From: RPQJ01 sp963707145
GTDB lineage: Bacteria > Pseudomonadota > Gammaproteobacteria > Steroidobacterales > Steroidobacteraceae
DNA length: 64,000 nt
Direction: 5' to 3'
Assembly: GCA_963707145.1 (NCBI GenBank)
Contig: CAVPOQ010000004.1
Location: 792,508-856,507, forward strand
The translations under genes and the position numbers were made by a program. The stretch's first letter is position 1. Each line of letters begins with the position of its first letter. Positions 41,326 through 50,323 of this stretch are shown one piece after another. The notes beneath the pieces are model-generated. The model was not told the origin of the DNA, searched no databases, and saw only the letters and a program-made list of their open reading frames with translations.

Positions 41326-42366
41326 TCAAGGGGTCATTCCGGGCACAGACTCGCGAATGTGCTGGGAGAAATCCTCCACAGGCTCCGTTGCCGTCACCGA
41401 CGGACTGACCCGTGATCGGCGCCGCAGCTCCGCGAATGGCAGCGTCGCCTTCAGCAGCCGTGTGTCGTAGAAATATCGGTCGACCCAGCCGTTGAGATAG
41501 TGCCGGAAATCGATCTCGCCGATCCGGCCCGCCAGGTTCGCGTAGCGCACGATGTTGATCGTGCAGCTGTTGCTGAGCAGGTGGTAGAACTCCGGGCGAT
41601 CGGCCAGCTCGTTGATGCGCTCGAGGTAGACCAGGAACAGCTGGCGCGCATTTTCGGCGGGCACGCGGAGGCGGTACATGTACACGTCTTCGTTGCGGTA
41701 GTTGGTGCGGACACCGACGATGTCGCGTTCCTCGCCCACCACGTAGATCAGCTCGTACTTCTTGAAGAGCGACGCGAGCGGGTCAAAGCCCTCGTGCACT
41801 TCCGGCCGCGTCTCGATGGAGACGTTGAGCGGCGGCGCGTTGTCGAAGATGAAACTCACGAACGTGTGGCCCACAGGTCCCGGCATCCAGTAGGAGATGA
41901 AGAAATCCAGCGCCTTCAGGTGCGACAGGGAAACCTCGCGCTCTTCGTACCGCACGGTGAAATCGTCCCGGCTGCGGTAGTCGAAATTACGCACGCCACT
42001 GATGCGCACGCGGTCACCGTCGATGGTTGCCCGGGGCATGACCGCGACGTCCTGTCGCCACTCGCGGTCATGAGACGGCCGGATGAAGCTCCACCCGACG
42101 AGAACCGCGAGATACAGCCCCGCGACGATCCAGCGCATCTGTGGTCGCCGCGTCAGCCACAGAGCCCAGACGCCGAAGGCTGCAAAAGCGATCGCCAGAG
42201 CGACTCGCAACCACGCCCAGGGCAGCGTCGAAAAGTAGAGGGCGAGGGTGGCCCAGGCGAGGACCAGGGCCAGGACGAGATTTCTGGCACCCTTCAGCAG
42301 CCGGCCCGGAATTTTTCGCAGCCAGCCGGCTCTGCCACCGCCTGCGCGCGATTCAGTACGCGTCAC
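41326..42366 (-). CDS. DUF4105 membrane protein
   Basis: 346 residues from a GTG at 42366 that overlaps the stop codon of the upstream nodT-like gene (GTGA), so translation is coupled. Three N-terminal hydrophobic segments (about residues 28-100: VLALVLAWATLALYFSTLPW, VALAIAFAAFGVWALWL, WIVAGLYLAVLVGWSFI) are followed by a periplasmic DUF4105 domain with YWMPGPVGHTFVSFIF and the conserved FYHLLSNSCTINIVRYAN, whose Ser-Asn-Ser-Cys-Thr pattern suggests a papain-like thiol active site with nearby His. The function of the family is unknown. Some members sit in outer-membrane biogenesis loci. Confidence 0.85.
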   Translation of the reverse strand: MTRTESRAGGGRAGWLRKIPGRLLKGARNLVLALVLAWATLALYFSTLPWAWLRVALAIAFAAFGVWALWLTRRPQMRWIVAGLYLAVLVGWSFIRPSHDREWRQDVAVMPRATIDGDRVRISGVRNFDYRSRDDFTVRYEEREVSLSHLKALDFFISYWMPGPVGHTFVSFIFDNAPPLNVSIETRPEVHEGFDPLASLFKKYELIYVVGEERDIVGVRTNYRNEDVYMYRLRVPAENARQLFLVYLERINELADRPEFYHLLSNSCTINIVRYANLAGRIGEIDFRHYLNGWVDRYFYDTRLLKATLPFAELRRRSRVSPSVTATEPVEDFSQHIRESVPGMTP

Positions 42367-43811
42367 AGGCGGGGCGCGACGGCATTCTGCGGCTTCGGCG
42401 CAATCGAGCTGGCGATGTCGACCCAACCGCCGCCCATCGCCTGGTAGACGTTCACCACCTGCACGTAGCGATCGGCCAGCAGACGCACCGAGGCAAGTTC
42501 GGCCGCGAACAACTCGTTCTCGGCCACCAGCACGTCGAGGTAACCGGCCACGCCCTTGTCGAATCGCAGCGTCGAGAGGCGGGCGAATTCGCGCAGCGCG
42601 TCCACGCGCTGTTGCTGCATCGCGACCTCCTGAATCTTCTTCTGGGAGCCCGTCAGCGCATCGTTGGTCTCGCGAAACGCGTTCAGGATCGTCTGCTGAT
42701 AGACCAGCAGGGCCTGCCGGTTCTGCGCCTCCGCCGCATCGACCTGACCCTTGATGCCGCCGAAGGTGAAGATCGGGCCGGCCACGCCGCCCCCGAGCAG
42801 CAGCGTGGTCGCCTGGTTGGTCAGCAGGTCCGCGAACGCCGTGCTCACGGTCCCGAGCGCGCCGGTGATCGAAATGTCCGGATAGTAGAGCGCCCTTGTG
42901 GCGCCGACGTTGGCATTCGCCGCAACGAGGTTCTGCTCGGCCTGCAGGATGTCCGGCCGTCGCTGCAGCAGCGTCGCGGGCAGGTCCGCAGGGATCTGGG
43001 GAGCGACGAGTTCGTCGAGGGTCTTGCCGCGCGGGATCGGCCCCGGATTGCGCCCGAGCAGGATGGAGATCAGGTTCTCCTGCGCGGCGATGGCCTGCTC
43101 GAAGGCGGGAATGGCGGCCAGCGCCTGCTGCTGCTGCGAGGTGATCTGCATCACGTCGGTCTTCGCCACGATGCCGGCCTTGAACCGCAGGTCGAAAATC
43201 CGCGCCGTTTCGCCGAAGTTGCGGGCCGTCGCCTGCGCAATCTCGAGCTGGCGGTCGAGCGCACGCAGCACGATGTAGCCGGTCGTGACGCCCGCCACCA
43301 GCGACAGCACCACGCCGCGTTGCGCCTGCTCGCTGGCGTAGACCTGCGCCTGCGACGCTTCACTGAGGCGCCGCACGCGCCCGAACAGGTCGAGTTGCCA
43401 GGACGCGCCGAGCGACGCCTGGTACAGCGAGAAGTAGTTGTCGACACCCCCGGGGATCGGCGGTTGGCCGACGCGGCTGGCCCGCACCCGACTGGCATCT
43501 GCACCGTAGCCGATCTGCGGATAAAACTGCGAGCGCGTGGCTTCCAGTGCGCCGATGAACTGATCGACCCGCGCGGCGGCGATGCGCACGTCGAGGTTCT
43601 CGCGCAGCGCGGACTCCACCAGTTCGTTGAGCACCGGGTCGCCGAACTGCTCCCACCACTTCGTGTTGGCCACCTCGGCGGCCTGCGTGTAGTCGATGCG
43701 CCACGCCGCCGGCGTATCCACGACGGGGCGCACGTAGTCGGGACCGGGCATGCAGCCGGCGATGCCGGCTGCCGCGAGCGCCACGAGCGCCACGAGCGCG
43801 TATGTCCTCAT
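42363..43811 (-). CDS. Outer-membrane efflux lipoprotein (NodT family)
   Basis: A 482-residue TolC-like outer-membrane factor. An AGGAGG site precedes the ATG. The lipobox is AGIAGC, then the typical start MPGPDYVRPVVDTPAAWR. The two repeated halves carry NLDVRIAAARVDQFIG and LLQRRPDILQAEQNLVAANA, the family hallmark, with GASWQLDLFGRVRR. It forms a trimeric channel for tripartite pumps or type I secretion. No inner-membrane or adaptor partner is adjacent. The RND operon at 19-26 kb lacks such a channel. It is coupled to the DUF4105 gene downstream. Confidence 0.93.
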   Translation of the reverse strand: MRTYALVALVALAAAGIAGCMPGPDYVRPVVDTPAAWRIDYTQAAEVANTKWWEQFGDPVLNELVESALRENLDVRIAAARVDQFIGALEATRSQFYPQIGYGADASRVRASRVGQPPIPGGVDNYFSLYQASLGASWQLDLFGRVRRLSEASQAQVYASEQAQRGVVLSLVAGVTTGYIVLRALDRQLEIAQATARNFGETARIFDLRFKAGIVAKTDVMQITSQQQQALAAIPAFEQAIAAQENLISILLGRNPGPIPRGKTLDELVAPQIPADLPATLLQRRPDILQAEQNLVAANANVGATRALYYPDISITGALGTVSTAFADLLTNQATTLLLGGGVAGPIFTFGGIKGQVDAAEAQNRQALLVYQQTILNAFRETNDALTGSQKKIQEVAMQQQRVDALREFARLSTLRFDKGVAGYLDVLVAENELFAAELASVRLLADRYVQVVNVYQAMGGGWVDIASSIAPKPQNAVAPRL

Positions 43812-43921
43812 CTCGATGCGTTCCTCCTGTGCGTGGCGGGTAGTATATGGCGTCCTCCGCAGGCTGGCGGCGGCGAGTTTGTCCTGCTTGCCGCCGTCGT
43901 CATGCGACCGAAGGGGCTCTC

Positions 43922-45157
43922 ATGGCACATGCCAACGATTTTGATGTCGGCGGGCACCCGGCAGTGGGCAGGTGGCGCAGGGCCATGGCCATTGCCGGCC
44001 TGCTGCTGGCGGGTGCCGCCCACGCCGCCGAACCGGACCTCGCCAAGGCAGAGCAGCTGCTGCAGGCGGGCCAGGCGGCCGAAGCCAAGGCGCTGTTCGA
44101 GCAGGCACTCGAGGCCGACCCGAGTTCGGTCGGCGCCCATCTCGGGCTTGGCCGCGCCCTCTACGCGCTTGGCGAGTACGCGCGCGCACGAATCGAATTC
44201 GAGTCGGTGCTGAAGTTCGACAATCTGCCGCGCGACATGCAGACCCAGACGGAAGTCTACGAACAGGCGGCTGCGGACTACGCTGCCGGCCGGCGGTGGC
44301 AGCCGTTCTACTACGCTGAGACCGGTATCGGTAACTACCGGGAGAATTCTTCCAGCTCGACGGACATCTTCGGCGGCGCCGGTAACCACGATACGTTTCT
44401 GCCGATCCGTGTCGGCGGTGGCGTCAACGCGAGCGTGGGCGAGCGGCACTCGTTCACCGGCACGCTCGACTACCGCTTCCGCTGGTACGACGACAGCGAC
44501 CGGCGCAACGATTCCGACCTGCGCTGGAACTTCAATCTCAGTCGCCCGGTGGACGACGACAACCTGCGCTTCGGCATGCGCGGCCGGGTCAGCTATCGCG
44601 GCGACGGCCAGTACCGCAACGACTGGGGCGCATTCGCCGATTATCGCATCGGGTTCAGCGACACCGATCAGTTCACCATCGCCGGCGAAGTCCGTGAGCG
44701 CAGGTACCCGAACGGTCCGCTGCGCGACCGCACGCGCGACATTGCCGAACTCACCGCGAGCTGGACGCACTCGCTGCCGAGCGGCCGGACGTCCTTCACG
44801 TTCGGCGGGCAACTGACGCAGGAATGGGCCACGCAGGAGCGTCCGGACGGGAATGGCTCCTTCTGGGGCGTCAACGGCGAGGTCGACCATTCGTTCCGGA
44901 ACACGCTCGACGGGTTCTTCTGGTGGTCCTACGTCAACGAGTCGTACGACGATGAGCGTCCGGACTTCAGCGAGGATCCCGACCTGCTCCGGGCCCGCAA
45001 CGACGACCTCTGGAACTTCGGCGGCGGCCTGGTCTGGGGCTTCGCGCCCGGCTGGTCGCTGCGGCCGACGTTCGAGTACAACTGGGAAGACAGCAACATC
45101 GACGCGCTGGCATACAGCTCGACCGAGCTCTGGCTGACAGTCCGCAAGTCGTTCTAG
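43922..45157 (+). CDS. TPR-containing outer-membrane beta-barrel protein (SLAM-like layout)
   Basis: A 411-residue protein starting at ATG 43922 after AAGGGG. A signal-like segment (AMAIAGLLLAGAAHA) is followed by two tetratricopeptide units (DLAKAEQLLQAGQAAEAKAL, SSVGAHLGLGRALYALGEYA). A long series of alternating amphipathic strands rich in Arg, Asp, Tyr and Trp follows, ending in Phe (LWLTVRKSF), the signature of a BAM-assembled barrel. The TPR-plus-barrel order resembles surface lipoprotein assembly modulators (DUF560), but identity with that family is not proven. It is divergent from the nodT-like gene, 110 bp apart. Confidence 0.8.
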   Translation: MAHANDFDVGGHPAVGRWRRAMAIAGLLLAGAAHAAEPDLAKAEQLLQAGQAAEAKALFEQALEADPSSVGAHLGLGRALYALGEYARARIEFESVLKFDNLPRDMQTQTEVYEQAAADYAAGRRWQPFYYAETGIGNYRENSSSSTDIFGGAGNHDTFLPIRVGGGVNASVGERHSFTGTLDYRFRWYDDSDRRNDSDLRWNFNLSRPVDDDNLRFGMRGRVSYRGDGQYRNDWGAFADYRIGFSDTDQFTIAGEVRERRYPNGPLRDRTRDIAELTASWTHSLPSGRTSFTFGGQLTQEWATQERPDGNGSFWGVNGEVDHSFRNTLDGFFWWSYVNESYDDERPDFSEDPDLLRARNDDLWNFGGGLVWGFAPGWSLRPTFEYNWEDSNIDALAYSSTELWLTVRKSF

Positions 45158-45170
45158 GCAGCCGCCAGGC

Positions 45171-45635
45171 TCATTGCGGCTCGTCAGGAACCGCCGGGTC
45201 GCGGTCGACCAGCTCCACGTCCTGCAGGTCGCTCCGGGATTCCTTCACGACTTGGGTGTTGATCGGGCGAATGGTCGCGATCCGGCAGGAGGTGCGGCTT
45301 CCCGTGATGCCACCTCTCTGGACGACCACGCTGTCGAATCCCGCCGAGACCCGGCTGGTACGAGTGCTGAGACCGATCGACGTGGCGAATGCCATTTCGG
45401 GGCAACGAGTCACCAGTTCCAGCAGGAAACCCTGGTCGCGCCTCGTCCAGACAGTCAGCGCGCTGTCGCCGAGCGGTCTCCACCCCCACAGGCGCCCGGT
45501 GTAGTGGATGCTGCGGACGGGCTCACCCGCATTGGCTCGATACCATTCGAGTCGCTCGGCCGGACTCAGCCGGGTCGACGTGGCACAAGCGGTCACCAGC
45601 AACAGGGCACCCAGGAGCGTCGACGTCTTGCGGAT
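45171..45635 (-). CDS. Small lipoprotein, DUF6491-like, with apparent ATC start
   Basis: The recognisable protein has a lipobox (LLLVTAC) and a body containing RNQGFLLELVTRCPEMAF-like sequence ending with CRIATIRPINTQVV, fitting small DUF6491 lipoproteins. The best signal peptide begins IRKTSTLLGALLLVTAC, whose first codon at 45635 is ATC, nine bases after a strong AGGAGG (45645-45650). The first conventional start (TTG at 45602) would delete most of the signal peptide. So either ATC initiates or the sequence has a G-to-C change at the ATG. I estimate 154 residues. Convergent with the TPR-barrel gene. Confidence 0.7.
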   Translation of the reverse strand: MRKTSTLLGALLLVTACATSTRLSPAERLEWYRANAGEPVRSIHYTGRLWGWRPLGDSALTVWTRRDQGFLLELVTRCPEMAFATSIGLSTRTSRVSAGFDSVVVQRGGITGSRTSCRIATIRPINTQVVKESRSDLQDVELVDRDPAVPDEPQ

Positions 45636-45832
45636 GCCCGTTCTCCTCCTTACTTCCTGCTAGCACCGCAGTCGGCTGATGCTGTCTTGCGGAGAGTCCA
45701 CCACCGTCGGACCCTGCATTTCCCGCAGTGTCGCCGGTGCAGCTTACCATCCGGGCGCCGGCTCCGCGGCAACCCGGGCCGGTCGGAACGCCCGCCACGC
45801 TTCGCGCTGAACCTCACTCCCGGAACAGACTC

Positions 45833-46230
45833 ATGAACAGCCGCTCCGCCGCCGGGATCGCGACCAACGAGAAGACCTCATGGCTGCCGATGGCGGCGAT
45901 CGCGATAGGCCAGGCGCAGATGTCATGGAACATCAACGCGCTGCCGGTCTCGATCGGCGGCATCAGCGCGGAGTTCAGCACGGCACCCACGACGGTGGTC
46001 ACCGCGATCGTGGCGTATTCACTCGGCGTGGCCGCCTTCACCATGCTTGGCGCCAGGTTCGGCCAGAGTTCGGTCCGTTGCGCGTTTTCCCCCGGATGAC
46101 CGCAGTGTTCCTTGTGGGCGTGCAGCTGTTCATCTCCTGGACGCAGAGCCGCCAGGCCGCCGGGCAGGCGCCGCTGCTGCCCGCTCTCGCCAAGCGGCAG
46201 CACGCTGTTCAAGGGATCGCCGTCCCGTCA
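45833..46230 (+). pseudogene. 5' and central remnants of an MFS transporter gene
   Basis: From ATG 45833 the reading frame (88 codons) matches residues about 12-77 of the intact MFS protein at 62405: SWLPMAAIAIGQAQMSWNIN against SWLPMIAIALGQALMSFNVA, and APTTVVTAIVAYSLGVAAF. It then stops. In another frame, about 46070-46190 encodes MTAVFLVGVQLFISWTQSRQ and AAGQAPLL, which matches residues 248-275 of the same intact protein. So about 170 codons have been lost at a junction flanked by a repeated TTCGG, leaving a non-functional remnant. The 3' remnant is at 49639, beyond two unrelated genes. Confidence 0.85.
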
Positions 46231-46360
46231 TACTCCGGCCGAATAAAAAAATTGAAACAGTTCCCATCGAATCTCGACCCGCGATTGTCCGACCCCCGGT
46301 CGGGTCTAGTCCTTGGAGCGCCCGTGCCCTTCGGCGTCTCATCCCACGGCGAATCTGAGC

Positions 46361-48040
46361 ATGAATGAACTGGCACCCGTGGCAATGACCGTGCAACTGC
46401 TTGGCGGGCTGGCGCTTTTCCTCTACGGCATGGAAAAGATGACCGACGGACTGAAGGCCGCCGCCGGCAAGCAGATGAACGTGCTGCTGGCGAGGCTGAC
46501 AGGCAACCGGGTCCTGGGCGCGATCACGGGCGCCATCGTGACCGCGGTCATCCAGTCGTCGTCGGTCACGACCGTGCTTGTGGTGGGCTTTGTCAGCGCT
46601 GGACTCCTGACATTGACCCAGTCGGTGGGCGTGATCTTTGGTGCCAACGTCGGCACCACAGTGACGGCGCAGATCGTGGCGTTCAATACGACCGCACTCG
46701 CCTTTCCGTTCATCGCCATCGGGTTTGTCATGACTTTCGTCTGGAAGCAGGGCGTGGTGCGCCACTACGGCGCCATGCTCATGGGGCTCGGCCTGCTCTT
46801 CTACGGCATGGCCGCGATGGGCGCGGCCATGGCGCCGCTGCGTACCAACCAGAGTTTCGCCGAGCTGCTGCAGTCCCTGCAGAATCCCATTCTCGGCATG
46901 CTCGCCGGCGCGTTCTTCACCGCGCTGGTGCAATCGTCCTCGGCAACGATCGGGCTGGCGGTGGTCATGGCCACCCAGGGGCTGCTCTCGCTGCCAGCGG
47001 GCATCGCCATCCTGTTTGGCGCCAAGATCGGTACCGGAATCACCGCCATTCTGGCCGGGATCGGCAAGCCGCCCGACGCCAAGCGCGCGGCGGTGGTCCA
47101 TGTGCTGTTCAATGTCATGGGCGCCGCGATCTGGTTGCCGTTCATCCCGCAGCTGGCCGCCATTGCCCAGGCGGTTTCGCCGGTCGCCGATCATCTACAG
47201 GGCATCGAGCGAGTGGCCGAAGAGGTGCCGCGCCAGATCGCGAATGCCGCCACGATCTGGGCGACTGCCAACACGATTATCTTCCTGCCCTTCGCCGCCT
47301 GGTTTGCGACGCTGGCCGTCAGGATCGTTCCGGATCGCGCAGTCGTGCAGAAGGAACTCATTCGACCCAGATACCTCGACGACGAGATGATCCGGGTACC
47401 GTCGCTGGCCCTGGAGCGGGCAAGGATGGAACTTGGGCACATGAGTCAGCTCGTGAACACCATGCTGGCAGGGGTGCAGTCTGCCTTCGCGGCACGGGAT
47501 CTCACCAACCTGTCGCAGCGGTTCGACCAGTTGGTCGTGTTGCGCGACGCAGTGCTCACCTACCTGCAGAAGATCGGACGCAGCGAGCTGAGCGACAGCG
47601 AATCCGAGGAGCATGACCGCCTGGTCGCCGCCACCGGCGAAATAGAAACCCTGGGCGCCGCGATCAGTCGCGACCTCGCCCCGTTGTCCCAGGCCCTGGT
47701 CGACGCGGAAGTTACCCCGTCCAAGGAAACGGCGGACCTGTTCGATCGTCTGCTGCGGGCCACCTTCGATGCCGCTCGTGCCGCCTTGCACGCCGTGGTG
47801 GAGCGGGACCAGCAGGCCGCGCAGACCGTGGTCGCCGGACGCGGCGCGATACTGGCGCTCTCGGCCGACCTGCAGCGCCAGCAGGCCCAGCGCCTCGCCC
47901 AGGACGACCCGAATCGCCTCACCAAGCATCGCATCCAGATTGAGATACTCGACCGACTCCGGCGCGTCTACGGCGTGTCCGAACACATGGCGCTCTCGGT
48001 CCTGCCGCGGAGCGTGCTTGCGGGCGAACTCTACTCGTAG
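46361..48040 (+). CDS. Na/Pi cotransporter family protein (NptA/YjbB-like)
   Basis: A 559-residue membrane protein. Two inverted repeats each carry the QSSS substrate motif: TAVIQSSSVTTVLV near residue 62 and TALVQSSSATIGLA near 189, together with GANVGTTVTAQ and GAKIGTGITAI. About eight transmembrane helices span residues 8-330. A PhoU-like helical cytoplasmic domain follows (about 360-550). It exports or imports phosphate with sodium, and PhoU-fused versions are often linked to phosphate efflux. It lies between fragments of a broken MFS gene and is convergent with a DUF2252 gene 44 bp away, so the pair appears to have arrived or been kept together. Confidence 0.92.
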   Translation: MNELAPVAMTVQLLGGLALFLYGMEKMTDGLKAAAGKQMNVLLARLTGNRVLGAITGAIVTAVIQSSSVTTVLVVGFVSAGLLTLTQSVGVIFGANVGTTVTAQIVAFNTTALAFPFIAIGFVMTFVWKQGVVRHYGAMLMGLGLLFYGMAAMGAAMAPLRTNQSFAELLQSLQNPILGMLAGAFFTALVQSSSATIGLAVVMATQGLLSLPAGIAILFGAKIGTGITAILAGIGKPPDAKRAAVVHVLFNVMGAAIWLPFIPQLAAIAQAVSPVADHLQGIERVAEEVPRQIANAATIWATANTIIFLPFAAWFATLAVRIVPDRAVVQKELIRPRYLDDEMIRVPSLALERARMELGHMSQLVNTMLAGVQSAFAARDLTNLSQRFDQLVVLRDAVLTYLQKIGRSELSDSESEEHDRLVAATGEIETLGAAISRDLAPLSQALVDAEVTPSKETADLFDRLLRATFDAARAALHAVVERDQQAAQTVVAGRGAILALSADLQRQQAQRLAQDDPNRLTKHRIQIEILDRLRRVYGVSEHMALSVLPRSVLAGELYS

Positions 48041-48084
48041 CCCTCGGCTGCGCGGCGGAACACTGCGCCTGGGCCGGGCACCGC

Positions 48085-49497
48085 TCAGATGTCGCGAATG
48101 GCCTTGATGACACCATCATCGATCGCTTCGCGGAGCCGCGCATGGTCCCGCGCGGTGATGTCCGCGTAGCGTTCTGCATAAGCGATCATGATGTCGTCGA
48201 AGGACCTGTCCGTTCCGATGTAACCGTGAAGCATCACGGCGTCGCCGGAACGGGCATGGGCGAACGCGAGCGTCTTGCCGCACAGGCCCGCATAGGCGGC
48301 CAGGCGCTTCGGGCCAAGTTGCTCGACATCGATCTTTCCTTTTCCGTCCCACAGCTGACGGAAGTAGAAGTCGACTGCGCGGCCGCGCGATTCGCGCCAG
48401 CTCGACCAGCCCAGCAGCACGTCGCTGGTCGCCTGGATCAGGCGCTGGCCTTCGACGACGCGTTGGCCCGCGTGCTCGAACGAGCTGGCTCCGAGGTGGG
48501 GTTCGAGAACGGATGGCGTGGCCTGCTTGAGTTGCAGGAAAAGTGGCGTGCCGTCACCGGCCTCGAACAGCGCGATGAGACAACGGGTCCCGACGCTGCC
48601 GACGCCGACGACCTTGCGAGCCACATCGACCAGCGTGAACCGGTCAAAGAGCAGGCGATGCTCGAGGGAAAGGCTCTGACGGTAGCGGTCCAGGCACTCC
48701 GTGACAGCGCGCTCCCCGGCCCTGGCGAGCTTGTCATCGACGCGCACGATGAGCGGTGGGTCCGGAGCGATTCTGCGACGGCCCTTGACGACTTTCGTCA
48801 GCTTCTCGAGGGCAAGCATGCTGTTCCGCCGCGTAGCCTTGGCCAGCACCGCCTCCTTCCACTTCCGGTGGCTCTTGCCGTGTGTCCCGATGCGCTCCAG
48901 GGCCCCCCGCGACTCGAAGCGGTAATAGTGCAGGTCGAGTGGACTGCGTGCCGCAGTCTCGGCGATGGACTTGCGGTAGTCGCGCATCGCTGAGCGCGTT
49001 GCGCGGCGCGCCTGTTCGTTGGTGAAGCCACTTGCGCGGCCAGCGACCGTAATGCTCGCGGCCAGGCGCTTCACATCCCACTCAAAGGGCCCGGGCAGGG
49101 TTTCGTCAAAGTCGTTGAGATCGAACACCAGTGCCCGGGTGGGTGAGTGATACCAGCGGAAATTCCCCAGGTGTGCGTCGCCGCAGAGTTCGACCTCCAG
49201 GTCTGTCCTGGCACCAGCCGCGAGATCACTTGCCATGATCGCTGCCGACCCACGCAGGAACGTAAAGGGCGTGCGACTCATTCGGCCATACCGCAGGGGG
49301 ATGAATTCCGACAGGCGGGTTTTCTCCTGTTTGACCAGGATGGCGAGTGGATCGGCTCGGCGCGCGCCGGCCGCGACCTCGGCGTGAGCCTCCAGGGGAA
49401 CGGCTTCGCGCCGCGCCCGCCCCGCGGCATAGCGACGGGCGGGCGCGGCCCGCAGGTCAGTCGGTTCAAGCTTAAAGGTGCGGCGCCGTTTGGGCAT
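48085..49497 (-). CDS. DUF2252 family protein (kinase-like fold)
   Basis: A 470-residue cytoplasmic protein. The N-terminus is basic (MPKRRRTFKLEPTD). The family signature resembles an APH-type kinase catalytic loop: VELCGDAHLGNFRWY near residue 103, then VFDLNDFDETLPGPFEWDVK near 125. LVDVARKVVGVGSVGTRC and the C-terminal MLHGYIGTDRSFDDIMIAY complete the pattern. No member has an established substrate. It is common in actinobacteria and in stress or accessory loci of proteobacteria. It is convergent with the Na/Pi gene and both lie within the broken MFS locus. Confidence 0.88.
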   Translation of the reverse strand: MPKRRRTFKLEPTDLRAAPARRYAAGRARREAVPLEAHAEVAAGARRADPLAILVKQEKTRLSEFIPLRYGRMSRTPFTFLRGSAAIMASDLAAGARTDLEVELCGDAHLGNFRWYHSPTRALVFDLNDFDETLPGPFEWDVKRLAASITVAGRASGFTNEQARRATRSAMRDYRKSIAETAARSPLDLHYYRFESRGALERIGTHGKSHRKWKEAVLAKATRRNSMLALEKLTKVVKGRRRIAPDPPLIVRVDDKLARAGERAVTECLDRYRQSLSLEHRLLFDRFTLVDVARKVVGVGSVGTRCLIALFEAGDGTPLFLQLKQATPSVLEPHLGASSFEHAGQRVVEGQRLIQATSDVLLGWSSWRESRGRAVDFYFRQLWDGKGKIDVEQLGPKRLAAYAGLCGKTLAFAHARSGDAVMLHGYIGTDRSFDDIMIAYAERYADITARDHARLREAIDDGVIKAIRDI

Positions 49498-49638
49498 GGT
49501 GCGCAGGCAGGCACTTTAGCGAGGTGGTTGGATAATGCGCGCCCTGCTTTCCAGCGCCAAGGCCCTTCTTCGCGCACTCGCCCGGAGCCGCTGACGCCGT
49601 GACTGCCGCGCTCCCCGCACCGCGCCTAACCTGCCAGC

Positions 49639-49995
49639 ATGTCATTCAGCAACCTCGCCGTTGCGGTCGGCACCGCGGTCACGGGCGCGCTGGTGATCGG
49701 CATCCTGAGCGCGAACATCCAGCTTGCCGTCGTCGATCATCCGACGATCCCTCCGGGGCTCATTTCGAAGATCGATCTCGACAACGTCACGTTCGTCAGC
49801 AATGACCGGCTGCTGGAGATGATGTCGCGCACCACGGCGTCGCCGGAGCAGGTCGTCGCGGCACTGCAGATCAATGCGGACGCGCGGCTGCGCGCGCTGA
49901 AGCTCACGTTCCTGCTGTTGACCTGTCTCGGTCTGCTGGCCTTCATTCCGGCAGGGCGGCTGCCCGCCTACAGACCCGACGAGGTGCCGGGCTGA
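49639..49995 (+). pseudogene. 3' remnant of the MFS transporter gene
   Basis: A 118-codon open frame that matches the C-terminal residues 421-526 of the intact MFS protein at 62405: SNLAVAVGTAVTGALVIGIL against NNLAAAVGTAVSGALLVGLL, DLDNVTFVSNDRLLEM against DLDNNINFVSNDRLAAF, and ALQINADARLRALKL against AMQINSDARLRALKI. Homology starts abruptly at about 49645. Together with the fragments at 45833-46230 it shows one MFS gene whose middle (about residues 277-420) is replaced by 3.4 kb. The fragment could be translated but would give only the last two helices and a periplasmic loop. Confidence 0.85.
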
Positions 49996-50021
49996 TGCGT
50001 CGGCGGCTGCGTTTCGCCTGG

Positions 50022-50038
50022 TTCCGCGCTGCGCGGAA
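50022..50038. terminator. Short hairpin after the MFS remnant
   Basis: TTCCGCG and CGCGGAA pair around a CTG loop, 27 bp after the remnant's stop and before the LapA-domain gene. No T-tract is seen, so a weak terminator is possible. Confidence 0.35.
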
Positions 50039-50089
50039 TCCGCGCTAAGATCGGGACGTCAGCACTCGTTGCAAGATCAAGGAGCCGGC

Positions 50090-50311
50090 ATGCGTTACGT
50101 CTACATGGCGCTCATCGCCATCCTCGCCGCCATCATCATCCTGTTCAAGGTCCAGAACCTGGAAGCAGTCACGGTGTCGCTGTTCGCGGCCAGCGTCACG
50201 CTGCCCGTCTCGGTGCTGGTCCTGCTCATCTACGTCCTGGGCATGCTCACCGGGGGCTTCCTGCTGGCGCTGTTGCGAACCTGGGTCCGCGGCGCCACGC
50301 GGCGCTACTAG
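50090..50311 (+). CDS. LapA-domain (DUF1049) small membrane protein
   Basis: 73 residues starting at ATG 50090 with an AAGGA site. Two transmembrane helices (YMALIAILAAIIILFKVQN and LVLLIYVLGMLTGGFLLALL) are separated by the short FxVQNLEAVTVSLF motif of the LapA/DUF1049 family, which is linked to lipopolysaccharide assembly protein A (with LapB) in some bacteria and to unknown membrane roles in others. It is followed 12 bp later by the ceramidase-like gene on the same strand, probably one transcript. Confidence 0.85.
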   Translation: MRYVYMALIAILAAIIILFKVQNLEAVTVSLFAASVTLPVSVLVLLIYVLGMLTGGFLLALLRTWVRGATRRY

Positions 50312-50323
50312 GAGGCGTCGGGC

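Noticed and set aside
46100..49638. Transposon carrying the Na/Pi and DUF2252 genes
   Set aside because: No transposase, target-site duplication or terminal inverted repeats were seen, so only a replacement is claimed.
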